64,000 nt of DNA, taken from Cherax quadricarinatus (lineage: Eukaryota > Arthropoda > Malacostraca > Decapoda > Parastacidae). The notes beneath the pieces are model-generated. The model was not told where the DNA came from and searched no databases. It worked only from the letters and a program-made list of their open reading frames with translations. Location of the stretch: positions 9,865,278-9,929,277 of the forward strand of contig NC_091355.1 in NCBI RefSeq assembly GCF_038502225.1. Reading direction: 5' to 3'. This document shows positions 12,986 to 64,000 of the stretch, piece by piece. The first letter of the stretch is position 1, and the number at the start of each line of letters is the position of its first letter. A program made the translations under genes and the position numbers.

Positions 12986-13171
12986 TTGACAACAGCAGAG
13001 GAATTAATTGAACAAATAAGGAATACATGCACTGATTGCTGCTTAGGAAGTTTACAAAATCCTATACTACCAAACATTACCATCTTAGGAGATTTCAACC
13101 TCCCATATCTAAATTGGAGAGTGATTAACAGCATTTTACCAGAAATAGCATCTGGGAGTACAATACTCTAG
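12986..13171 (+). pseudogene. LINE endonuclease-domain fragment
   Basis: A 61-codon frame contains NITILGDFNLPYLNW. The GDFN motif is characteristic of the exonuclease-endonuclease-phosphatase domain of non-LTR retrotransposons. The frame stops at 13169-13171 and I cannot follow the rest of the element. It is too short to assign to LINE-A or another family. Confidence 0.55.
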
Positions 13172-13202
13172 TCCAACAGGTCAGGTTGTCTGGTGGTTAC
13201 AG

Positions 13203-13376
13203 GAGAACGATGATCTACTACATATTCTAGAGGCTCAGACCTGCCAGAAGACTGAGAAAATGAAGTATCACTCATCTCAAGATAAGAAGTCAGAGATATC
13301 AACCAGTTCTGGTGGTTCAGCTGTCAGGCTGCCTCTACATAATGGGGAAAAAATGGAGGTGAAGAAAGTGAATTGA
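13203..13376 (+). CDS. Possible small terminal exon, unidentified
   Basis: An acceptor-like TGGTGGTTACAG (13191-13202) precedes a 57-codon frame ending TGA at 13374-13376. The peptide starts ENDDLLHILEAQ, becomes Lys/Ser-rich and ends GEKMEVKKVN. It has the polar composition of a disordered tail and lacks the low complexity of its surroundings. There is no ATG and I do not recognise it. It may instead be the decayed continuation of the LINE fragment just upstream. Confidence 0.2.
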   Translation, partial: ENDDLLHILEAQTCQKTEKMKYHSSQDKKSEISTSSGGSAVRLPLHNGEKMEVKKVN

Positions 13377-13846
13377 GCGAAAAAGTGAGATACAGTTTTT
13401 ACTGTGGGTGTTCACAGGGGAAAATGGATGTGTGATAATGTGTTTTCACCCCTTATTCATTATTTGCTACCTTACTGTTTCCCATTCTTGCATTCATATT
13501 ACCCGACAAATTGACCTCTCCTTCTCTATCAAAGATTCTAATGCTACAACCTGTTGCTACATAGAGGTAATCACATACTTCCACCACTTTCAAGAGTTAA
13601 AAAAAAAATAAAGGCAAACATGGAAGTCCTCATCAGACGTCCCCAAGCCTTAAATAAAACAGGCATTCACGTTTGGAATGCCATTCACCATTCTACCCTG
13701 TTCTAGGCAAATTCATTATACTTATACTGAACATTATGGTTTATATACTAGTACAGTATATTTTTATGTTCACATCTCTGTCTTGGTTCCATTAAATTAT
13801 TATAATTACTCTTTGACTTTGTACATAAATTACATATGTTACTACA

Positions 13847-56942
<43,096 letters not shown>

Positions 56943-57031
56943 GGCGGCCACACAATAAATGTATCTGGAATACAATAAAATATTTGTAGTATAATCCATT
57001 AGAAGAATTCTATAATCAAATAACAGTTTCA

Positions 57032-58787
57032 TATAAGCCATACAGAAAGTACAGTATAAGCCACACAGAAAATACCACATTGGCTACACTGAAAGTATTA
57101 TATAAGCCACAAGGAAAGTACCACACAAGCCACAAGGAAAGTACCATGCAAGCCACACTGAAAGTACCCCACAAGCCACACAGAAAGTACCATACAAGCC
57201 ACACTGAAAGTAACACACAAGCCACATTGAAAGTACCACACAAGCCACTATGAAAGTACCACATAAGCCACACTGAAAGTACCACACAAGCCACACTGAA
57301 AGTACCACACAAGCCACACTGAAAGTACCACACAAGCCACTATGAAAGTACCACATAAGCCACATTGAAAGTACTACACAAGCCACTATGAAAGTACCAT
57401 ATAAGCCACATTGAAAGTGCCACACAAGCCACTATGAAAGTACCATATAAGCCACATTGAAAGTGCCACACAAGCCACTATGAAAGTACCACATAAGCCA
57501 CATTGAAAGTGCCACACAAGCCACTCTAAAAGTACCACATAAGCCACATGGTGGCCTGGTGGCTAAAGCTTCCACTTCACACACGGAAGGCCCGGGTTCG
57601 ATTCCCGGCCCCAAGCCACTATGAAAGTACCACACAAGCCACATTGAAGGTACCACACAAGCCACACTGAAAGTACCCCATAAGCCACACTGAAAGTACC
57701 ACATAAGCCACACTGAAAGTACCACATAAGCCACACTGAAAGTACCACATAAGCCACACTGAAAGTACCACATAAGCCACACTGAAAATACCACATAAGC
57801 CACACTGAAAGTACCACACAAGCCACACTGAAAGTACCACACAAGCCACACTGAAAGTACCACACAAGCCACACTGAAAGTACCACATAAGCCACACAGT
57901 ACCACACAAGCCACACTGAAAGTACCACACGAGCCACACTGTAAGTACCACACAAGCCACACTGAAAGTACCACACAAGCCACACTGAAAGTACCACATA
58001 AGCCACACTGAAAGTACCACACAAGCCACACTGAAAGTACCACATAAGCCACACTGAAAGTACCACATAAGCCACACTGAAAGTACCGCATAAGCCACAC
58101 TAAAAGTACCACATAAGCCACACTGAAAGTACCACATAAGCCACACTAAAAGTACCACATAAGCCACACTGAAAGTACCACATAAGCCACACTGAAAGTA
58201 CCACATAAGCCACACTAAAAGTACCACATAAGCCACACTGAAAGTACCACATAAGCCACACTGAAAGTACCACACAAGCCACACTGAAAGTACCACATAA
58301 GCCACACAGTACCACACAAGCCACACTGAAAGTACCACACGAGCCACACTGTAAGTACCACACAAGCCACACTGAAAGTACCACATAAGCCACACTGAAA
58401 GTACCACACAAGCCACACTGAAAGTACCACACAAGCCACACTGAAAGTACCACACAAGCCACACTGAAAGTACCACATAAGCCACACTGAAAGTACCACA
58501 CAAGCCACACTGAAAGTACCACACAAGCCACACTGAAAGTACCACACAAACCACACTGAAAGTACCACATAATCCACACTGAAAGTACCACATAAGCCAC
58601 ACTGAAAGTACCACATAAGCCACACTGAAAGTACCACACAAGCCACACTGAAAGTACCACACAAGCCACACTGAAAGTACCACACAAGCCACACTGAAAG
58701 TACCACACAAGCCACACTGAAAGTACCACATAAGCCACACTGAAAGTACCACATAAGCCACACTAAAAGTACCACACAAGCCACAGT
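57032..58787. repeat. 23-bp minisatellite, about 75 units, next to CARS2 exon 1
   Basis: The unit is AAGCCACACTGAAAGTACCA followed by CAC or CAT. Because 23 is not a multiple of three, the minus strand reads the same 23-residue cycle in all frames, which explains the long overlapping open frames. Proximal units (57032-57660) are more divergent than distal ones. It starts about 70-90 bp upstream of CARS2 exon 1. Confidence 0.97.
57549..57612 (+). repeat. tRNA-like SINE head inside the minisatellite
   Basis: GTGGCCTGGTGGCTAAAGCT, then a GGAAGG arm and CCCGGGTTCGATTCCCGG (a good T-arm). The acceptor stem and the SINE body are missing. Confidence 0.7.
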
Positions 58788-59102
58788 CACATAAGAACAA
58801 ACAATTATTATTTTAAGTTTAACAGCCACGAGTTCTGAAGTTATGTCCATAATCTGGAAGAACTAGACCAGTATGAAGCCTCTTCTGGCAGCTCTCTCAC
58901 CTTAACAGACACTCTTCACAACCATTAATATCTTCTCTTCACTTTTTGCCTCCCATTAGTCCTTAAAATGTCGGATAACTTAAAATTTAAGTGACGGGAA
59001 GGATAAAAATACAGCAAGGGATGTTATTGTTGTCGACTTGAAGGGCCACTACTGAGTGAGCAGTACTAGACAGGCTAAGGTTAACTATTAGTAACTATTA
59101 GT

Positions 59103-59245
59103 AAGTAATTTAGTTAAATCAGGTACAGGTACACATAAATACAGTTACATAAATTATCATACATAGTAACATATGCGTACATTACCTAGGATAATCCCCC
59201 CAAAAGTCAAAGTGACTTATTTCCATTGGGATCCTTATTCATGCA
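59103..59245 (-). mobile_element. LINE-A 3' UTR tail, truncated
   Basis: The reverse complement has GGATCCCAATGGAAATAAGT, GGATTATCCTAGGTAATGTA, then ACCTGTACCTGATTTAAC, matching 54722-54840. Confidence 0.75.
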
Positions 59246-59260
59246 GTTTTATGAGAAAAG

Positions 59261-59411
<151 letters not shown>

Positions 59412-60331
59412 TATTTGAAAATAAGAGTAGAACCAAGAGTTCCCTTTGCGCATGCGCGGATGTGCGGGGGGGAGAGCGCGTATTGTTTTGAATGGTGGTG
59501 GGGAAGCTGAGAAAGCATGGAACCACGAAATTGACGTTCACGGTGGCCTAGGGATTAATATGGGCCTCATTTCATAATGGGAAGTGTCGTGATTGTTCCT
59601 GGTGGAGAGTGAGGGAACGGGATTTGCGGGACCGCAGTAATAGAGTGGTAAAAGTGTGATAAGAGAAGGAGCGGGTGACTGACGCGCCACAATGGACTGT
59701 GTCCTGGGGAAAATTACCCTTGGATTAATCATCACTCATCGGTCTCAGATCTTAGTGGAGTGACCTCTAGTTTGTATAATAGTTATGAGACGTTGAATCG
59801 GCTTGTGAATTGTAATGTAATTAATGATAATAACGCTAAGTTAAGAGAATATGTGAAGTGAAATAAGTCGTTTGCTCCGAGTGAACACGCTAGACCTCGT
59901 TGTTAACGAGACGAGGAAAGGGAAACTCCTTGAGTCACGACGTCTAAAGCAGGACAAACCAGCGGATACCTCGTCCTGCTGGAATGAGAATCGTGTCGAT
60001 GCAGCAGGACATCAAAAATGAGATGGTGAATCAAGAAATGAGGAATATCAATCACCCACAGTTAAGTAACCCTTCTAGTTATAGCAACCTTAGACTGGCC
60101 AGTAGTGGTATGTTATAATTAGATAGGTTACGAGTGATCCAGCTACATCAAGTGACCACCAGAGAACATCTGGTAAGTAGTGGGATTATGTACAAATGTT
60201 TTCCTTGACGGATGTATCCAGGTGTGTCCAACCCCCCCCCCCCCCTTCATTCAGTTAAACTAATATAATCTATACAGTCCACAATTAATTAGTAGCACCG
60301 TACTTGTGGGTGCTACCCAATCCATACTGGT
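59412..60331 (+). mobile_element. 5' LTR of a BEL/Pao-like retrotransposon
   Basis: This block (TTTGAAAATAAGAGTAGAAC onward) recurs 3670 bp downstream at 63082-64000. By eye the two differ by one substitution and one C in the poly-C run near 60232. The LTR continues beyond 60331 by an unknown amount because the second copy is cut by the window end. The exact TG start is probably 59416. Confidence 0.85.
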
Positions 60332-60753
60332 CTCGGATAGATATGGATAAGATTGTGAGGTCGAGGGGACCACTTGGTGCGACCAGGGGTGGTTAAGTTT
60401 TCTCACATGTCTACACGGGGTGACTACGGTAAACAATATGATTGTTTCCCAATGAGATTACTGGTATGTATATAATGTTGAGGTACATACAGGTAAGCAC
60501 CCTAGAAAATTTTCCATATCTGCCCGTTGGTCCTTCGAGAACGGATGCAATCAGTGAAAAAATTAATTGAATTAATTACTTAATAATTAAGTGACTGATT
60601 GAAGGAAGTGGGTGTAGGGTGCACAAGTTTAATCGATCGTGTGATGGATGACAATTAGCCCAATTAATTGCTAGCACATGTGTGGCTAGGATATATACAA
60701 GAGTAAAGTGCAAGAATTACTCTTATAAGGCGCCTACTTAAGTTGTATAATCA

Positions 60754-61071
60754 GTGATTAATAATTCTCTAACCATGACTGGATCTAATGGAGTTAATGT
60801 GGCTGACAAGTCCGTGAATTTTAGAGTAATGAAAGCATCATTACAGGCTATTAAAAGCCATGTGACGAAGGCATTTGATTTAGTGAATCAAAGAACCGTG
60901 AACCCTAATGAATTAAAGTTATATTTAGATGCTTTAGAGAGTAGATTTGATTGGTACAAATTGTGGTTTAAAGACTGTGAAAGAGATCTGCTAGAGAATT
61001 GTGCAGATGGAATGGAAATGAATGTTTTAATTAATCAACATTACGAATTGGAAGGAAATACTGTCTTGTAA
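60754..61071 (+). pseudogene. Gag N-terminal fragment of the LTR element
   Basis: 105 codons with a likely start at 60754 or the ATG at 60775. VNFRVMKASLQAIKSHVTKA and YLDALESRFDWYKLWFKDCE resemble the N-terminal helical segment of BEL/Pao gag. The frame breaks near 61050 and homologous-looking sequence continues in other frames. Confidence 0.6.
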
Positions 61072-61440
61072 AAGTAAGGCTTTGAATAAATTAAAGGGTG
61101 TAAGCCAGGCAGTTGATCAACCTATTAATGCAAAGGGTGTGTTTGCCAAAACCTCCATAGTACGGTCTGGAGGAAATCAGACTAGGTCGGCAGGAATTAA
61201 TTGTTCAATTGCAGACCAGTCAGCCAAACAGTTCTAAGGATATAACACATAATGACTCTGAAGTATCTGTCAAGCCTCAAAAGGGAAAAATAATCCCAGT
61301 GGTAATAATCATAGTTAAGAGTTAAATAGGCACATATCAAGTCAGGAATCAGTAATAGTGGTTCCTCACATCAAGGTAAGAGGAATAAGTACCTCAGTAA
61401 GTGTAACCCAGTTAATAAGAGGTCAGGCAAGGAAAAGAGA

Positions 61441-61872
61441 GACTGCCTCTTCTGCCAGGGTACTCATTTCACTAAAAATTGTAATGCCTGTAATTCATGG
61501 GATATTAAAGTGGAAAGAATGAAAGAACTTGACAGATTTATCAGATGTCTAGACAATCATAATGTAAAGGATTGTCATACCAAATTGAACAGTTGCTATC
61601 AATGCAACAAGGGAAAGCACCATACAGTTATGTGCAGGGTTGTATGTGATTCTTATAATAATGGTGACAATAATGATAATGTTAATAACCCTGACACTAC
61701 AGTGACTGATGTAAAGGTTGCAGCTAATGGCAATAATGATGGCCTAGCTGAGGTAGCCTTGACGGTGTTGGATGTAAAAATTCAGGATAAAGGGCATAAA
61801 TCCAAAACCATACGGCGTCACTCTCCTCAACACTGGTACGGGCCATGTAATATATGGCAGACTACCGCCTAG
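61441..61872 (+). pseudogene. Gag zinc-knuckle region of the LTR element
   Basis: Two knuckles in one frame: CLFCQGTHFTKNC (61444-61482, CX2CX3HX4C) and CYQCNKGKHHTVMC (about 61594-61635, CX2CX4HX4C). The pair of knuckles is typical of BEL/Pao gag. An Asn/Asp-rich spacer follows, then sequence leading toward a protease that is no longer recognisable. The frame is open to the left of 61441 for only a short distance. Confidence 0.72.
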
Positions 61873-62213
61873 TAATAATGACTAGAGGAAGTAGTGAATA
61901 CGGTCACGGTGTCTTACTCATGAAAGGTCAACCCAGTACAAGTATTCTTCTATCGAGAATGATGTTGAACCAGTCTAATTTGTGGGAGCTGGACAGCATA
62001 GGGATTAATGTAAATGAGGAAAGTCCAAATGATTCCTTTACTCAGGAACAATACCTGAAGGATGTTAAATGTGAATCTGGACATTACTGGGTGCGACTTC
62101 CGTGGAAGCTTGACCGTCCAGAATTACCTACTAATTATAGGATGGCGTATGGACAGTTAAAGGACCCAGCTCTGCGAACTGAGCAAGACACCAAAATTGT
62201 TGACTGCTTATAA
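61854..62213 (+). pseudogene. Pol segment before RT of the LTR element
   Basis: 119 codons. LWELDSIGINVNEESPNDSF and GHYWVRLPWKLDRPELPTNY match the segment between protease and reverse transcriptase in BEL/Pao elements. The frame ends at TAA before any RT motif, and the following sequence is the 185-bp repeat, so RT through integrase has been deleted. Confidence 0.72.
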
Positions 62214-62409
62214 TGATATAATTAATAAGCAGTTAAATAATAAATTGTTCTTACTTCAGGCGACGATAAATGCACACCTTAAGTGCACAGGCGGTCCACT
62301 GAGCGAAGTAATTGGGTAAATAATCTTATGTGGACAATTTCCGGGTGTGACGTCAACTGAAGAGGAACTAATGAGGATATGTGAAGGGGTTAATGAAATA
62401 ATGAAGAAA

Positions 62410-62940
62410 TGTGCTGGGACTGACTTGGGATACTGAGAGACTTGTTATTGTTAAAGTCTCAAAATTCCAGTATGTCCAATAAATTAATCCAGGGAGCATA
62501 GGCTTATGCCCCTGAGAGAATGGAACACCAATTAGTCCATTTTGAGGGATCAATAAATATAGATGGCCATGGAGTTGGTGCCTATATGCAGTAATGTGCT
62601 GGGGCTGACTTGGGATACTGAGAGACTTGTTATTGGTAAAGTCTCAAAATTCCAGTATGCCCAATAACTTAATCCAGGGAGCATAGGCTTATGCCCCTGA
62701 GAGAATGGAACACCAATTAGTCCATTTTGAGGGATCCATAAATATAGATGGCCATGGAGTTGGTGCCTATATGCAGTAATGTGCTGGGGCTGACTTGGGA
62801 TACTGAGAGACTTGTTATTGGTAAAGTCTCAAAATTCCAGTATGCCCAATAACTTAATCCAGGGAGCATAGGCTTATGCCCCTGAGAGAATGGAACACCA
62901 ATTAGTCCATTTTGAGAGTTCAATAAATATGGGTGGCCAG
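62410..62940 (+). repeat. 185-bp tandem repeat, about 2.9 units, in the LTR element
   Basis: Units start at 62410, 62595 and 62780 (TGTGCTGGGRCTGACTTGGG). Each contains ATAGGCTTATGCCCCTGAGA and ends near the ATGCAGTAA that begins the next. The third is shortened. No coding potential. Confidence 0.92.
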
Positions 62941-63081
62941 TGAAGATGGAAAAAATTGTACTCCACATTATGTAAGTCGTCTAGCAACGACCTCCGCCCG
63001 GCCGCAGTGTGGAAAATTTTTTAATTTTCCGAAACTATAGTGCCTAATAGGTGTTTAATGTGTCTATATGGGTCAAAAATG

Positions 63082-64000
63082 TATTTGAAAATAAGAGTAG
63101 AACCAAGAGTTCCCTTTGCGCATGCGCGGATGTGCGGGGGGGAGAGCGCGTATTGTTTTGAATGGTGGTGGGGAAGCTGAGAAAGCATGGAACCACGAAA
63201 TTGACGTTCACGGTGGCCTAGGGATTAATATGGGCCTCATTTCATAATGGGAAGTGTCGTGATTGTTCCTGGTGGAGAGTGAGGGAACGGGATTTGCGGG
63301 ACCGCAGTAATAGAGTGGTAAAAGTGTGATAAGAGAAGGAGCGGGTGACTGACGCGCCACAATGGACTGTGTCCTGGGGAAAATTACCCTTGGATTAATC
63401 ATCACTCATCGGTCTCAGATCTTAGTGGAGTGACCTCTAGTTTGTATAATAGTTATGAGACGTTGAATCGGCTTGTGAATTGTAATGTAATTAATGATAA
63501 TAACGCTAAGTTAAGAGAATATGTGAAGTGAAATAAGTCGTTTGCTCCGAGTGAACACGCTAGACCTCGTTGTTAACGAGACGAGGAAAGGGAAACTCCT
63601 TGAGTCACGACGTCTAAAGCAGGACAAACCAGCGGATACCTCGTCCTGCTGGAATGAGAATCGTGTCGATGCAGCAGGACATCAAAAATGAGATGGTGAA
63701 TCAAGAAATGAGGAATATCAATCACCCACAGTTAAGTAACCCTTCTAGTTATAGCAACCTTAGACTGGCCAGTAGTGGTATGTTATAATTAGATAGGTTA
63801 CGAGTGATCCAGCTACATCAAGTGACCACCAGAGAACATCTGGTAAGTAGTGGGATTATGTACAAATGTTTTCCTTGACGGATGTATCCAGGTGTGTCCT
63901 ACCCCCCCCCCCCCTTCATTCAGTTAAACTAATATAATCTATACAGTCCACAATTAATTAGTAGCACCGTACTTGTGGGTGCTACCCAATCCATACTGGT
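63082..64000 (+). mobile_element. 3' LTR, truncated by the window end
   Basis: Direct repeat of 59412-60331. It follows a short purine-rich stretch rather than a clear polypurine tract. Confidence 0.85.

Larger units (their letters stand above)
59412..64000 (+). mobile_element. BEL/Pao-like LTR element lacking reverse transcriptase
   Basis: Two near-identical direct repeats enclose about 2.7 kb. This holds gag fragments, a zinc-knuckle region, a short pol-like segment and a 185-bp tandem repeat, but no RT, RNase H or integrase. It is probably a deletion derivative moved by an autonomous relative. It lies upstream of CARS2, in the same direction as the plus strand. Confidence 0.82.

Noticed and set aside
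57549..57612. Functional tRNA gene
   Set aside because: The T-arm is good, but the acceptor stem does not pair and the anticodon loop is too long. It is a SINE head. The fragment at 14040-14160 fails in the same way.
57032..58787. CRISPR-like array
   Set aside because: Units are contiguous with no unique spacers, and the genome is eukaryotic.
57016..58850. Open frames up to 393 codons of the type GTFSVAYVVLSVW
   Set aside because: A 23-bp repeat read in any minus-strand frame gives the same cycle. This is an artefact of the repeat and not a membrane protein.
59538..59735. 65-codon minus-strand frame present twice (also 63208-63405)
   Set aside because: It is duplicated only because it lies in both LTRs. 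There is no similarity to known proteins and antisense LTR frames are expected by chance.

Overview
This is nuclear DNA from an animal with large introns and dense, layered repeats. Spliced GT-AG exons, tRNA-headed SINEs, long AC, CT and TA microsatellites and RTE-, CR1- and BEL-type retroelements all point to an arthropod. The repeat vocabulary (the RTE 3' tail, the SINE head, Tigger ends beginning CAGTGGACCCCC) is what I associate with decapod crustaceans such as crayfish. The species is an inference, not something the sequence proves.

Only two host genes are well supported. (1) The last exon of an unidentified plus-strand gene: CDS 5060-5254, then about 3.7 kb of 3' UTR to an AATAAA at 8980. 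(2) On the minus strand, a nearly complete gene for mitochondrial cysteinyl-tRNA synthetase (CARS2). Thirteen coding exons were recovered by joining splice sites in phase, from the ATG at 56942 to a stop or further splice near 13847, about 43 kb. The model reads about 588 residues and carries HIGH, the four zinc ligands and KMSKS. The two genes converge, with repeat-rich intergenic DNA (9.0-13.8 kb) between them.

Almost everything else is mobile DNA in intergenic or CARS2 intron sequence. 0-5 kb: a three-deep nest of TTAA-flanked, piggyBac-like elements plus an RTE 3' end. 9-24 kb: short repeats, a 39-bp minisatellite, Tigger-type MITEs and RTE fragments. 24-31 kb: another TTAA element, a CR1-like remnant, a composite SINE and MITEs. 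31-36 kb: a CR1/jockey-type LINE (LINE-A) split by a Tigger element, abutting an RTE copy. 36-40.7 kb: a Tc1 remnant, a 2-kb internally deleted Tigger carrying a solo LTR, and a TIR element. 40.9-51.2 kb: a second solo LTR swollen about tenfold by a near full-length CR1-like LINE (LINE-B), a truncated LINE-B and a TTAA element. 51.3-56.4 kb: a TTAA element, the best LINE-A copy and two AC-flanked LINE-B ends. 57.0-58.8 kb: a 23-bp minisatellite just upstream of CARS2 exon 1. 59.4-64 kb: a BEL/Pao-like LTR element with nearly identical LTRs but no reverse transcriptase.

The most interesting signals are: (a) the TTAA family, whose subfamilies carry a paired subterminal palindrome that differs between subfamilies but is the same within each element; (b) LINE-B, whose four assessable copies are flanked by AC-rich microsatellite, suggesting site-specific insertion; and (c) several insertions whose empty sites can be read directly. 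All comparisons were made by eye without alignment software.
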